Shown here piece by piece: positions 50,501-64,000 of a stretch of 64,000 nucleotides of DNA. A program made the translations under genes and the position numbers. The notes below the pieces were generated by a model, which worked only from the letters and a program-made list of their open reading frames with translations, was not told the DNA's origin and searched no databases. The DNA lies in assembly GCA_003993805.1 (NCBI GenBank), contig RSEF01000004.1, positions 10,689,752 through 10,753,751 of the forward strand, in the 5' to 3' direction. The first letter of the stretch is position 1. Each line of letters starts with the position of its first letter. Origin of the DNA: Himantopus leucocephalus (taxonomy: Eukaryota; Chordata; Aves; Charadriiformes; Recurvirostridae).

Positions 50501-53500
50501 TACTGCAGCAGCAATAACATGGAATGATTAGTAACTTTGAAAATCTTTAGAAGTGCAATGTCTACGTGCAATTCCAATTTATTAACGGACTTTTTGAATG
50601 GTATCTTCATCTGAATGTGCTGCCACTTAAGTTAGTTCGCCCGCTAATTTGTATGTAACTACCAATGTTTAACACCCCTTATCTGGTCAAACAGTCCAGA
50701 TGCAGGTAGAATCTTACTATTTAGAATCTCTTTCTTAAGAACATTTTGAAGTGCCATCACACATTATCTATGTATCAGTTTTTCTGTACAATTTGATTAT
50801 ATTTTATTGAAAAAAATTAAATGTACATATGTAATACTTCTAGATTTGACTTCTTTTGAAACATTTTTTCACCTATTAAAAAGATTACAATAGCTTCCAT
50901 GAAAAGTTCAGACTGAAAAAAAGCAAATGAAAAACCCCAAGCACTAAAGCACAAAACAGAAAAGAATTGCACTGACATGTGAAATGTGTTAAAATTCTTC
51001 TTTGAATCAGTCATTTAGACATACAAAGATAATGATGATGATTATGATGACAATAATTATAATCAACTAAAATTTAAATTCATCCATTTTCCTCTATGCA
51101 AATACCAATTATATTTCTTTTCTTTAAAATGAATGTGACCATTTAAAGTAGTTATTCTTGCAAATCTTCCTAATAATCTGCCTCAACATTTACAACGGCA
51201 TAGCATTCTTCTGAAGTGGGGGAAAATATTCTGTCTCTTCTGGCTTAACTGAAGGGTCGACATGAGGTTCTATAGAGACTATATAGAATTAACATTCATA
51301 CAGCACCTCAGAATGGGAGGAGCTATGGCCTATTCTTTCCTTTTAGTTACTTAATCAAACAGAGAAGGCAGTTCCACTCATAAGGTGCTAAGTAGATATA
51401 AAAAAGGGGAGGGAACATCATGTTCCCATTAGTTCTGCTTTAGAGTTTCTGAGTCGTTTTAGGCACGCTGCAGAAGTAAAGTATAATGGATCAAAGTCTT
51501 CCTCCCTCCCCTTAGAGACCCTGTGATGCAAAATCGCTCTGAGATGGTTACAGTTCTAGGAACAGTCAGATGTTGGGGAACAATGAGCAATTCTGCTATT
51601 AGAGAAATTACCTTATCAAAGAACTGTATTGTATGTATTGCGTGGATCTATGATGAAAATGTCTGCTAAGACTGACAACCACCAAGCCTGGATCTTACCC
51701 TAAAAAAGACGATGCTAAGACTAAACCAAAAAAAAATTCTTCTAATTAGTACTATGCATTATGATTTGTTACATTCAAATCTAAAATTCTCACTCAGACT
51801 ACAACCAGATTTGATCTCCTATCGTTTTCATTTTATACGTTATCGCTCTAAGAATGCATAAACTGGAGAACACCCTATTATCAAGGCAATGGTGTTGAAA
51901 TTCAGGTTTCAGATATGCTAGAATGCTCAATTGCATCATCCGCTGAAAACAGATTAAAATGCAAACATCTTATAAAAAAACATTAAATACTTTAATATAG
52001 CTGACCCACATGATGTTTACTGTAGGAACATTCTTTTCCTAGACATATACAGTTTAATTAAAGTTTAATAAATACAATGTGGATGTCTTATTTTCTGCAC
52101 AAGAAAAGCTAGCATTTAAATGGAGTGTACTATGTTTGGATTAATGAAAAATAGATGTTAAATCGTAAGTGTCCTTTCTGAATTCTCAAAAGCATCACTA
52201 CACACAGTCTGGCACCAGTTTACAACTTTTGAGAGAAAAACAAGACCTATTCTCATTTCTGTAAGGCAAGCTGGGCATAATCTCATTTCAAATTTCTTGA
52301 AAATTTCAGTGGACCACTATTGCTACTCTCTGACTTCAGAATCCTAAACAGAATATTTTAAATAGAAAATGTTATTTAACTGTGATGTTTTGAGGGAAAT
52401 GCTTAACAAGGAGGCCTTTACTGTATACGGCTTTAGTAAATGTACTTACTAAAAAAAAAAGAGGTCATCACACATATTCTTGTTTCTTACAAACAAGACT
52501 GATGGCTGTAGAAGCTGGTGACTTTCTTTTTCGTCACAGCCCTTTTACAACTAAAATTGCTCCCAAACTCACCCTCTTACAAGTGACAGATACTTTCATA
52601 TCTTGCTTCAGAAGGAAATAAGAGTAAGAGGGTCTGGCAGCTCCTCCATTCGTTGTACATACCCTCAGATAACGTTAATAAGTTTTCACCACTGCAGATC
52701 TAAAGCCTGAACTAAATCTCTGCTCTTAATGCAGAGCTCTAAGTGGACCACTGACAGACCCAGTGCGTTGGAACTGAGGCAAATTCAACCTCAAACACAG
52801 ATTTTCTCAAAGAGAAAATAGAGTTTGCTTTATCATTTTTATTCATCTGCTTACATAATTTCAAATGTAGTTGGTATACGTTATTTCTTTTTTTTTTTTT
52901 AACTCACTGTTATCACTGATAGCTTGCTTTACCTGAAAATCAGTCCCTCACTGTTATTCGCTCCTAACTTTTAGATGTCTCTTGGATACAGTTTCGTGTT
53001 TGAGTCCTTGGTGATAAGTGTGTCTTCACAAGAATCCGAGCTTGCCAGAACTCATTTCAGCTGAGGCCTTTATAGTCTTTTGTTTATGGTTTCTCTGGTG
53101 AAGTTTAGGTAAAAATACTGCATATGAGACACATCAATTCACTTAGCTTTATGGACTACTTTAAACCCTTTTAATTATATGATAATATTTATGGTGAGTT
53201 TCCTAAGGGAGCTTTATCAGTTTCAGAACTTAAAGTCTTGGTTTATCCTCTCTTTTCTTTTCATGGATGTGTCATTTATGATTTTCACGACTGGGGAATA
53301 CTACTATTTAAAAAAAAATACTCAAGAATCTTGCGCTTGTAATTTTCCTCAAATAAGGAACTACAGCCTTCCACTGTGGTTGGTTGGTGCTTTTTCCTTC
53401 ATGTGCCATACTATCCATCTCCCAAACCAATTGCTCTTTTTTCAGTATTTGTATGGGCACATTTTTAAACACATATATACAGTGAAATGAGATAGCTACT

Positions 53501-56500
53501 CCTATCTCATGTTTAAAGCGGAACACGTTTCACCTTTAACAGTAATTATTGTTTGTTAATCAATCAGAAAAGATCATGATATAGAGGCTGAACTTTGCAT
53601 GGTAAAAATTCTGTTGACTGTAATGAAGTAAGAGTATGCCCTAATGGTCAAAGAATCCGTATTCATAAATTGGCAGCAGTTCAAAAGAGATGAATAAAAG
53701 AAATGCAATGTATAAAAGAACAGGAATATTTCCAGAGAAAAGAGATTAGTTTCTTACATAAGCTACAGTCTCCAGATGTGTTGGAAAAGGTACGTTTTTC
53801 CTAAAGCCTGAGAACACAAGTCTGAAAACCTCTTACTATTGCAATAAAAACTGCTTCAAGTAACATTGCAAATGAAATAAGGCAGTAACTGAATACCATT
53901 ACACACGCTTGTCCATATTTACTAATCTTGATTTATTGCGCAACTTTATATAGCAGTCCTATATATCCAATCAGGTTTTTTTGTCTGTTGTTTACTGGCA
54001 GTTTCTGAAATATCATAATTGACCAAGACTTTTAGATGCCAGAATATACAAATAATGGAATTGCTAGGACACAAAGCATTAAACTCTGCTTTGTAACATC
54101 CTGTCTTATAATGGCATCATTTTAGTAATTCTTCCCGATTTATATTGATGTTATTGAGAACAAATTTTGTTCTAACAAAGTCATTTTCAGCAGATGAGAA
54201 GAAACAGAAGAAATTGATTATTAGAATATTTTAAAAATGCCAAGTTATCACATAGAACATGTAATTAAGCTATACAAACATACTTGGATAATAATGCATA
54301 TATTCTATGAGAGTTTATAACTTAAATCCTTACTAGCATATGTAAGGTTCAAGTGTGTATGTCCGAGTACATTTAAGTTCTGTTGCTTGCTTTCTCTTAT
54401 AACTTATCCTGCATTAGTCCACAGTCTTCCTAGATCATGTTTTTGGCTTTGCTATCAGCCTCTTCATTGACGCTAGGCAGGAACTGACTTCTGCCCATTC
54501 CTACATATCTGCAACGTGGATATTCCACACTTCAGAATTATCTTGACATCAGCATAGGAAAGCATTTCTCAGATAACTGACTTTGTCATCTTGATGACCA
54601 ATCCTGAATTTGGGAGTCCTAATACTCTGAAGAACCATTTAAATTTTCATTTACAGACTGATGACAAGTTACATATTTTTCTATTAATTTGAATAGGAAG
54701 AGCTGGTAATCCATATATAGTGTAAAGTCTGAAATAAGTGTTAAAAAGCGATGTGCAAACTTCTTCCAGAAATACCACCGTGTCTTCTCAAGGACCTCTT
54801 AGATACAGTAAAGAACACATTTCAACCCACTGGGGAAGTGAACGAAACTTCTGAAAAGGAACACATTCCTTTAAAAACGTACAGCATATAAACCCAAAAC
54901 ATAGTCACAAACTCCTAATTATTTTTTCCTGAACATGTACAAAGAAGTTTTAGTCCTTTGCCTAAGTATATTGACATTACTTCAGTTTCAAAAATAATTT
55001 ACACCATCCTGTCTCTATCTCAGTAGTCCTAAAAGTACACTTTTTATCAAGAAAAAAAAGATGCAGAATAAAAATTGGGAAGGTAAAAGGCTGTTTTACA
55101 AACATGCCTAAAAGCTACCAAAAAAACCCAACCCATTCCTACTGTAAAAGAAGATAGAGCAATAATAATTCATATGCTATACTGAATTGTTTTAGCTGCT
55201 GTTACAGAGCACTTAGAGAAGTAATCTCACCAAATAAAAAACTGAACTGACACCATATATTGCATATAATGCACTAATAACCTGGGTTTAGGTCAGCGTA
55301 CATCAAGATACAGTCTGATTCATCTACCAGTGGTTCTCCAATTCCTAAAGTAAGTTTTCCTCCACATGTCTCTAAGAGACAAGCAATAAAAACTGCAGCA
55401 TATTAGTCATCATCATAGGTTCATCAGCTATTTTAAGCATTAAAGATTAGCCTGTAGCATAAAAAATAACTTAACTCTTGGGCTACTGCAAGGACTATCT
55501 CCTTCATCCTGCACATCTGTAGTTTTAGGAAGCCTGTAAAACTAATAAGCAATCCTTAATGAAGCTGTAGTGCAGCCTTCTTTCCATATTCTGCCAGTTA
55601 CACTGGGCAGAACAGCCTGATCAAAGCTATGATCCTGGTTTTTTTCTCCTCTGTGCTCACTTTGTACCAGAAAGTTTTGACTGCAATGAGAGACCTACAG
55701 ATTTTTTGCAGAATGTCATTATTTAAAGATCGGAAAAATAGACTTCTTGCCTTGCGTGCTTACAGAAGTAGAGTGAAATGTAATTCCCATTCCCCATCTC
55801 TCTAAACAATCCTATAACTTACGTCTTAGTAATCAAAAGGGCAACTTTAAAATTAGTTTCAGTGCTCCTTAGGTAGAGAATGTATATTTAATTACTGTTT
55901 TGGGTTTTTTTGGTGTTTTTTTTTTTTAAAAAAAAAACATGTTTCCTTCACTGATCTACCAAGGCCAAGATTACTGTATCAAAGGAATATTCATACCATT
56001 CATGGGAATTAAGTGTCTACATACAAATGAGAATTTGCAGTTTAGGGTCTAATATAACTCAAATACTGTGTTTTATGGGAATGATTGGGACTGACCACTG
56101 TGAGCTGTGACAGGATGAAAGAAAAAATCAGATACTGGTACCAAAGGATAAGTTAGAATAAAGGTGTATTAGAGTTTAGAAGAAATTTGGAAACAAATAG
56201 TTTTTTCCCAAACATGCTTGATGTAGAGTGGCTGTTTCTGTAGTTAATGAACAATCTAGTTTGTGCATGCTTGAGTGACTGACAGTTGCATAACAGCAAA
56301 CTCTATATGACAACCATGCATAGCTTCAGCAACACACAAACGTTTCCTTGCTGCCTGAACTAATGAGCCATTTAGTTGGGGTAAATCAGGTTATTCAATA
56401 GATGTTTCAAGCAGCTAATAGGCCCGATCCTGCTGCTGAGCCTTATTCAAGCTGGTACTCAAGTAGAGTTAAATTCTGTATCCATTGAGTGAATAATAGA

Positions 56501-57049
56501 ATGAGTAATGAGGTTTCACATATGAAGTCACTGCAGGATAAAGATACTACATAACTTAAAAAAAAATCATCATCGTGAATATGAAGTGTTTGCTGTTTGG
56601 TTTTGGAGGAAGAAATATTTGATCAAATGATCTGAGACTAGATCTTGAGATAACTAGAAACTCCATAACTCTAATGGTGATTTGTCCTGATTTTCTCTGG
56701 GGCTTCAGTGTTTCTACTTGGGAAAATAAAAACACTTACATAGTTTATGGGGGTTTGCTAAGATTACTGTATTTCCCAAAAGTATTTTGGGAAAGTTTAA
56801 TATTAACTATACAGACTTTAAAGTAACAAAGGTAGTTCTATGAATATGTGAAAATCCCAAATAAAAGTTATAAAGCCAAACGCCATGCTTTTATGAGAGA
56901 TGTTTTGCTTGAAATCAAAGTAGGAAAAGTTGCTTACAGAAAAAATATTTAGAACTGCTAAAAGTGGAATCTTAAAATTGATCTTTGCATGTGTCTTTCC
57001 GAACTGTTATTGCTAAAAATGCTGTAAGAATCCTCTGCAATATATGACT

Positions 57050-57430
57050 GTGCATTATTTCATAAAACATAGGAAAGCAAATGTATTTAATACAAATGGT
57101 TAAAAAAAATACATTTAGTCTTGTCAGTGTGCATTTTTGAATGCGTTTGGCAATTCTAATTGATGAGACCTAGTTTAACAAAATCTAGGGAAATTCTGCA
57201 ATCAGGCCACAGGATGTGCAGTTTAATTATGTCGGTGTGCATTTCTATTTGTTTCTAATGTAGAGGATCTATTGGTAAAATGAATGCCCATTTTGTGGTC
57301 TGTTATGCAGAAAATGTTTAATCCAGTGTTTGATTTACTCTGTTAAATCTTCTTTATTGAATGTGCTTATTCATCCATGCAGAATTGGGTATGCTGCTTT
57401 CTGTTACTATGACATTGCAATTAAATAGCT
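57050..57430. promoter_or_regulatory. Candidate upstream cis-regulatory block E
   Basis: Non-repetitive stretch with CTAATTGATGAG, GTTTAATTATG, GCAATTAAATAG and several ATGCA(G/T) half-sites, about 17 kb upstream of DACH2. No ORF or repeat is recognised here. The call is based on appearance and motif density only. Confidence 0.22.
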
Positions 57431-58885
57431 AAAGAGAAAAACATGGCAAGACGTTTTCTCAAGGTCCATGAAATTCTCATAAAAATTACTCATACTTACA
57501 CATTTTACTTCTACATTTGCTGATCTTGAGACTGTAAAGTACAGAGAAATATTTTTGTGTTGTATGGGGCTGACAAACCTTGCAGTTAAAGATCCTGAAT
57601 AACCATTTTTGTCGAATAAATAGTACTAAGAAGAATTTCTGGTCCAGTGGATAATGACTGTCATCACAAAATAGGATTGCACTGATTGCATCTTATGAAT
57701 GAAGCTAACAGGAACTCACAGAACCAAACAACAGCATTTTGTGGTGGGATAAATACTTAAGCACTTGAGAAACAGTAAGACATTGACAGTGAAATAGCTC
57801 TGTTCTAGTGCAGTCCTAGAATTAAACTAAACAATAACAAAAGGTTTTCACAATGCAATTACATTTTCATGAGTATGCCCTCCCTCAGTAAGAAAAGGAT
57901 GTGCAAGGAGAATTTGTCTTATCTGATCTAACCAATATAGTGATGCTTTGTTCCTCAACTCAAGACATTTAGGTCAGGATGATCTCGCATTGTGAGACTT
58001 CTGGAGCTAAATTTCTGTTGTTACAGGTTAAAAAGTAGAAATGACAGCTCTATTAAAAGAATTGCACTATGGAAGCTGCAGAATGGAAGTTTTTTAAAAA
58101 TCTCCGTAGGACAGTTGAAAGCATAAATATAAGGAACATAAGATGTGAGCTTACTACTTTTATATCTGAATCCGTAACTATGGATTTTCTCTGTTATATA
58201 TTTCTTAGCATGGTAATCAAGTACTGATGTTTAAACCTATATATTTTTTGTTCTTTTGTTGTTTGATGTTTCCTGCTAGACTATTTTCTGTGCTGTAGTC
58301 TATTGTAGCACGTCTGGCAGTACCACAGCGGTAAGGTGGTCTCTGGTTTCCATTAGTCACTTTATACTTTTTCACTATTCTTTTGCTATGTGAACAAGGA
58401 GCTTGTAATAAGGTGTTAACAAGCTGCTAGCTGGTTTTTTATTATTGATTTAAGGTGTTAAGACTTTAATATAATCGTTCACAATGAATAATATTAAGAG
58501 ATTAGTTTAAAGCCATGTAAGCTATTAAATGCAAAATAAAAAGCAAAACTTTCTAGAAATTTCCAGGGTATTCCAGCAGAGGTATTCTGTGCTAGGTCAT
58601 TTTGCCTACATTGCTGTATCTGGCTTTTTCAAATACGTCTTTTCATTCTTGCTATTCTTCCACTCAGACTGGTAATACAGAAGGGGCTACTCTGAAACAG
58701 TAGATTCTGGTTTTCACCTCTGATTCCCCCTTCATTTCTTTGTAAGGTCAAGGAAGAGGCAGAGCAAGACACGAGTGTGACTTAAGGCTGCAGAGGAAGA
58801 GAAAGAAAGAGTTAATGTTAAATGAGAGAAACAGAGAGGTTTTTGAATGCAGAAAACAAAGTACAATCCAATATATAATATGGCT

Positions 58886-58985
58886 NNNNNNNNNNNNNNN
58901 NNNNNNNNNNNNNNNNNNNNNNNNNNNNNNNNNNNNNNNNNNNNNNNNNNNNNNNNNNNNNNNNNNNNNNNNNNNNNNNNNNNNN
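58886..58985. other. Assembly gap of 100 N
   Basis: Exactly 100 consecutive Ns, the conventional placeholder for a gap of unknown size. The right edge cuts into a CR1 element, so the gap probably reflects repeat-driven assembly failure. Confidence 0.99.
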
Positions 58986-59062
58986 AGCCTGTCCTCGTAG
59001 GAGAGGTGCTCCAGCCCTCTGATCATCTACATTGCCCTCCTCTGGACCCGCTCCATCAGGTC
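58986..59062 (-). mobile_element. CR1 LINE fragment, cut by the assembly gap
   Basis: Read on the minus strand, this gives the CR1 segment GACCTGATGGAGCGGGTCCA, continuing through a GAGGAGGGC block and GATCAGAGGGCTGGAGCACC to CTCCTACGAGGACAGGCT. It encodes the C-terminal ORF2 remnant GLEHLSYEDR. The 3' part of the element lies inside the N gap, so its full length is unknown. It is a fragment of a non-LTR retrotransposon with no complete reading frame here. Confidence 0.92.
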
Positions 59063-62000
59063 AGAGGTTGCTGGAAACAACCACATGTAGACTTCAAGGT
59101 CAGCTTGCAGCAGCCACATCCATAAGATTTATTGAGATTAATCTGCCTCTTACGTATCCGAGAAGGCTACAATAGAGATAGTGCGTAGACAGCTGGCAGT
59201 GAAAACTAATGCTATCAAAAATGGACTGTATTCTTCATCATAAGATTGTCATGAACCTAGTGTTTATACTGTCTGCTTTTTGGGGTACTTTATTTGTGTG
59301 CTGCAGCTGGTTTTGATATAGTTCTGGAATCTCTTGCAGCAGCGTCCAATGTATTATTCGGATAGCCAGAGAAACAGGAAAGTTTATAGGACTAACTGCA
59401 GTTCCTACATGCTGAAGTGAGTCGTGCCACCATGTTTGTTAGTCTAGTTAGAGCCAGCTTGTTACAATTTAATCTGCTTGCGTTTTTTTTTTTTTTAATT
59501 CAGTATCTTCCCAACAGGATCCAAGAAGTCCAAACACAGAAGGGCAAATACGTAGTCAGCACTCTTCCTGGACCAGTACCAGAAAGACTTAGAAGTTGGT
59601 TCACTGTAACTTTGCACTTGTATTTCAATGAGGCAATGTCACAGATTCGTGCGAATGTATTGCTTTCTGGATAGATGTCAAGAAGTACCTATGAAATTCT
59701 ACCTATTAGAACATGTTAGTGGCCCAGAAATCACTAATGAGTAATATCACTGATTTTATACTTATTTTTATATCTGTCTGCAGATGTAATGTCCTACTTC
59801 ATTGAAATTCTAAATTAATGTTTCCTTGAGAAGGCCAGAGAGGCTAATTTACTTAATACTGTGTCTGATAAATGGAGGTTAGTAACTGGAGAAAGAAGGC
59901 AATGGCTTTAAGGAATGATGATACAGATTTCAACTGGTACTAATCAGTCCTACTTCATGAAGGAAAACTCTTTATCTTCGTTTTTCCTGGTAAGAGAAAT
60001 CAGGTGCAGGACAATTTAACATAATGCAAATATATCATGTGTAGGCATACTAAAGGGGCGTAGGAAAGGGCCAGGAAGCACAGAAAGTGTTTATGCTTCT
60101 TGATAACAAGCACTGCTATTTCTGAATTGATTATGCCTCAAATATGAAGAACTTCTGAGTCAGATTATTAAATTGATACAAGAATTGTATGAACTCCTTA
60201 TTCTTCTACATAAATTCCTTTTATGCTGCCAGATGTTTATGTGTAACATACTCAAGTCTGGATCTGTTGCTGCTTTCTTGTGGTTGGATCATGCGATTCC
60301 TATTCAGACTTCTTATTTCCCGCTAATAACGGTGGAAATCTAAAAACTGTGTGGATTTGGAACCTTATTTGAGAAAATGTTCTTTTGAAGCAGACCATTT
60401 CAGATTCAATAAAATGAGATGTGTGCTGTGTTTTATAAAAACTAATATGCGTAATAGCTTAGTAGGAAAATATTTGTTACTATTAATTATACCAGAGGGA
60501 AGTTCTCTTGATGATTCAGTAATTTGATTACTGATTTTGATAGCAGTACAGTCTTAGAATTATTTTTTTATAAGCTAAAGGAAATGTAGATTCTCGTTTA
60601 GATCTTGCTGTTCTTTGATCCACGTCACTGGATCCAAATCATTACTCAGCCGCCTGTTCAAAAATATTAAATGTCATGAGTGACACAGGTTATAGTGCTA
60701 AGTCCTTTATCCCTTTAAGGTGGCAAAACAGAAGCTGACTGTTCCCCAAGTGGGACGAGTGGCAGGATGTGTTAGAATAATCCTTCATGAGGAAAACAGC
60801 TTAGAGATACCCAGCTTTATTTACTCATTAGGCATAAGTGAAACTTCAGAATCAATATTAGGGATATAGCCTTTCCCCTGGAATCACTTGAATTCTGTAA
60901 TAAATCATTATCTTCAAACCAAATTGTGAGTGAGGAGTTTTGGAGTCTGCTCTGCCCTGTAGCTAAGGTCTGAACAGATTTCAAACTTTGAATGTAATCC
61001 AGCTTAGAATTTTTGACAAATCAAAGTTCAGAATAGGAAACTGTTTCCAAATAAGAACAGTTTTTAAAAAGAGTGTATTTCTCTGTATTTTGCACAACTA
61101 TGTGAGCATCCTGTAGGAGATAGTTCAGCTTCACGTGCTGTCATTAAATAAATCTCTACCATTTCTCTAAGGAGGCTTTTCCAAGTTAGTTATTTTTTTC
61201 TTAGGTAGGGAGAGACTATCTATAACTATATTGCCTTTCTTGGCAAAGGCTTTTGTAAAATAACCATCATGCAGTCCAGATCACATGTAGGAGTAACCTA
61301 CATTTGACAAATCTACCTATTTTTCATGTGGTTTTATTTCTGTTAGAGAATTCAGGAACTGGTGCCGAGGCACAGTCTTATTTCTTTGGTTTACCGAGGC
61401 TTTGTCACATAAGAATGAGTGGTGTCTTGCTCCATCAAGTTGTTCTAAGAGCCTCTCCAAAAGCTAAAATGCATGGGCCTTGCCTTTCTTACACTTTCTC
61501 ATTCTGTTGCCAGTGGGTACTCGGGGGGCCACAGTACCTTGGAAGCAAAGGATTGATGAAGAAAATTGATGCCAGCTTTCAAGAGCGAGGAAGCTAATTC
61601 AGGGACCAATTTCATCCAAGGTTAATGGAAGAACAGACCTCCAACGCAGTATCAATTGGATCACGCTTAAAGCAATCAGTTATGCCCTAGTAGCTATAAC
61701 TCCAGTCCTGGTCAGCCAGGCAGCACCAGTGATGTTTTACAACACTTTCTTGGTGGCTTTTATCAATAAGGAAGGAGAAACAAGTTTCCCAGTTCCATTT
61801 CCAGAGTAATATTCTCTGTGCCCAAATGAAGGAAAGAAAACCTTTTTCAGGAACTACAAACAAAATAGTAGTTGTAGATTCTATTCCAGATAGTTTATAG
61901 ACCGAGAGAAATGAATTGGATGTACAAGCACTTTCAGAGGACAGCTGAATGTGGAGTTGCTCTCACGCAATAAGGCTGTGTGCATCCAGGGTCTTGTGAC

Positions 62001-64000
62001 AGTCCTGAAGTGCGTGCTGCAGTTATGTATTTTCTCCTTGTCTCTTTGTTCAGTATGGTCTGGGTTTTGAGTTCTTACTTCAAAAAAAAAATCAGCTCTA
62101 AAGACTGACAGCCTTTCTAGGCTGTGAAATGAATGTCCCAGGAACCGATGCAATTGTTCATCCCTCTTTCTCCCCCCAGAGATTAATTCCATGATAAGCC
62201 TTCACCTGCTGTGGAAGGTCAGCAATGCAAAACTATTGTAACTTTTTCTGTTTTATCAATTCAGAAAGAGATTTTCTTTTTTTAATCCATCAAAATAGTA
62301 AGTGTTAAAAATGAAAAATTTGCAGGGAAGTTGTAGGTATTTTCCTGGAAAATTTGTCATGCCTGTCTTAAACCTCCTTCCTTGCATTGATACAAACATC
62401 TGTACTTTTGGACTGGCAACACCACCATGGAACTGGTCTGCCGAAAACTGCCTATCTGCTTCATGCGGAAGGAGGTCAGGAATGGCCAAAGATAAGGGTA
62501 GAGAGGTTGGACCTCTTTATTTTGATGGTTGTGTTTGCCTTTGCTGGCTTAAAGAGTTCATGGAACTATGGTCTTGTGTATCTAAGTCACACTAGGTGTT
62601 TTCTAGACTGCATTTCAGATTCTAGAATTATTAAAGACTAGCTCAACCATTTCAGATGATTTTTTCCTGTCTCTCCGAGTGCTAAATTGTACCTAACATT
62701 CCATTAAAGTCTAACAGCTTCTTACTCTAGGTAAATGAAAACTGGTACTGCACAACTATATTCTACTATAAGGTAACCTTTAACACATTGCATTATGTGT
62801 TTTAAATGAGTCATCAGATTGGCAACAAGCTGACCTTTTACTGGTTTGTGAAGGCAGTATTGTCTCTGAAGAAAGAGACAGCTGCAGACCTGAAATTCTC
62901 ATGAAGGTGATGTTTGGGGTGAAGCTAGCCGAAGAACTTCATGCCCTACCACACCTGCTTTTTCTACTTTCAGTTCGGTCTCTTCTCAGCTCGCTGGACT
63001 AGTACAGCTGCTTCTGGTGCTGCGCTGTAAATCAGATCAGTGAAACACTCCTTTCACTTTGTTTAATCTCGTCCCTTAATTGAATATGTAGCCTAAGTGT
63101 CTCCTAATACCAGTCCCTTAGAATTTTAATCACTTTTACTGAATTACCTGCTTAAGCAGCCAATACATCATTTAAAAAGAGATTTCAGCAAAGCTAGTGC
63201 CATACAGTTTTTTAGATAGAGAGCTATACTTCGTTTCTGAATCTAATCAGAAATCCAAGTCATCTAACTGTGCATGTAAAAATCTGGTGAGTGGGAGTAG
63301 AAGTTAGAGAACAGCCTTGTTTATTTATTAAACTTCCAATTGCGATCATGTGCCATTCCAAGCAGGTATCGCTGGTAGAGACCAGCCTTGTAGGTGGTGG
63401 TGGTGGTGGTGGTTTGGTTTGGTTTGGTTTTTACTACATATCTTTTCTAAATATAGTGAAAACATACATAATTGCATGATGTGGGAGATCCTGATAGGGA
63501 TACCACTTTAAGGACAACCATCTTGCGTTTGTTCTGTCCCTAACGCTACCCTTAAATGTGAAGTGAAAGTACACCTGCACTGTCACTTTCGCTTTTCTGT
63601 TTACACTCGGGTCTTGGTCTGCGTGCAGGATGTATTTGCACTCATTTGGAGCAAACCAATCAGTTCAATCAGAAACAAGTTCCAAATACAGTTCTGAGAC
63701 CTGTTCACACTAGAGATGTTTGCCAGCAGATGATATGGAGGAGACAGCACTGTGCAGGACTCTGTCTGCCGTACGCAGTTGTTTAATGCTATCCCGACAG
63801 GTTTATGCCCTCACATTTTCTGATGCATCCTTGGGCAATATAAAAGGGCATGCAGCATTTACCATAAATTTCTTAATTTTAAAACGCAATTTTAATGGGT
63901 TGTTACACAGTCTTCAGATTATGTCAGACACTTTGAAGTGAACAAAAATACACAAAAATGTGCTCAGATAATACCTGTCTGTATCAGGAGGGATACAGTT
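59063..64000. other. Far upstream flank, no gene recognised
   Basis: Intergenic DNA to the right edge with no exon, RNA gene or known repeat family recognised. Short frames such as 61304-61597 (+, 97 codons) and 61881-62192 (-, 103 codons) have no recognisable domains. A GGT/GGTTT microsatellite lies at 63393-63432. Confidence 0.55.
63393..63432. repeat. (GGT)n followed by (GGTTT)n microsatellite
   Basis: Seven GGT units (63393-63413) run straight into about four GGTTT units. It is a compound microsatellite likely to vary in length between individuals. Confidence 0.9.

Larger units (their letters stand above)
40901..58885. other. DACH2 upstream flank, no gene recognised
   Basis: AT-rich intergenic sequence upstream of the DACH2 promoter. 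It holds a pyrimidine-rich tract (41629-41776), a possible old L2/MIR-like fragment (about 42246-42320), a single-N join with a 23-base duplication (42986-43033), and two motif-dense stretches (44360-44560 and 57050-57430). In mammals the next gene upstream is CHM, but no CHM exon is recognised here. Open frames of 60-120 codons in this stretch show no domains. Confidence 0.6.

Noticed and set aside
58748..59026. Open frames spanning the N gap
   Set aside because: They are produced by translating Ns. Only the GLEHLSYEDR part is meaningful, and it is a CR1 relic rather than a host gene.
40901..64000. Search for CHM or another neighbouring gene upstream of DACH2
   Set aside because: In mammals CHM lies upstream of DACH2, but I recognise no Rab escort protein motif or other conserved exon on either strand here; it is probably farther away.
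1..64000. CRISPR arrays, operons, phage or other microbial systems, and complete retroviral elements
   Set aside because: No regularly spaced repeats and no bacterial-style gene packing are visible, nor any paired LTR structure. The window is vertebrate nuclear DNA, and only CR1-type fragments represent mobile elements with confidence.

Overview
The window looks like avian nuclear genomic DNA. Two signs point to this. First, there are several short 3'-end fragments of CR1 LINEs with the typical bird tail octamers (ATTCTATG/ATTCTGTG) and very few other repeats. Second, the one convincing protein-coding exon matches the vertebrate DACH2 (dachshund family transcription factor 2) first exon. The sequence comes from a draft assembly: it has one 100-N gap, three single-N joins in the non-coding part, and one N inside a G homopolymer. 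I cannot name the species.

Layout: the only gene supported is DACH2 on the minus strand. Its first coding exon runs from the ATG at 40379 down to a clean AG|GTGAGC donor at 39883/39882. It encodes a serine/glycine-rich N-terminus, a glycine tract and almost the whole Dachshund/Ski-Sno homology domain. The exon lies in a CpG island of about 1.5 kb (roughly 39360-40900), with CCAAT and GC boxes upstream. Everything to the left (1-39882) is therefore the proximal part of DACH2 intron 1, about 39.9 kb in which I see no further exon. Everything to the right (about 40900-64000) is upstream intergenic DNA with no recognisable gene.

Intron and upstream flank are AT-rich, repeat-poor and without convincing ORFs. 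Scattered through them are CR1 fragments (22617-22840, 23080-23123, 30386-30557, 58986-59062), one possible ancient L2/MIR-like fragment (about 42246-42320), some low-complexity tracts, and several stretches dense in POU/homeodomain-type motifs. Those stretches are candidate cis-regulatory elements, which is plausible for a developmental transcription factor gene with a large first intron. Without alignment data they remain hypotheses.

I found no evidence of an undescribed protein system. The items most worth a second look are the candidate regulatory blocks, the poly-G tract and other G4-capable sequence near or within DACH2, the enlarged glycine tract in the exon, and two duplications flanking single Ns that look like unmerged contig ends rather than biology.
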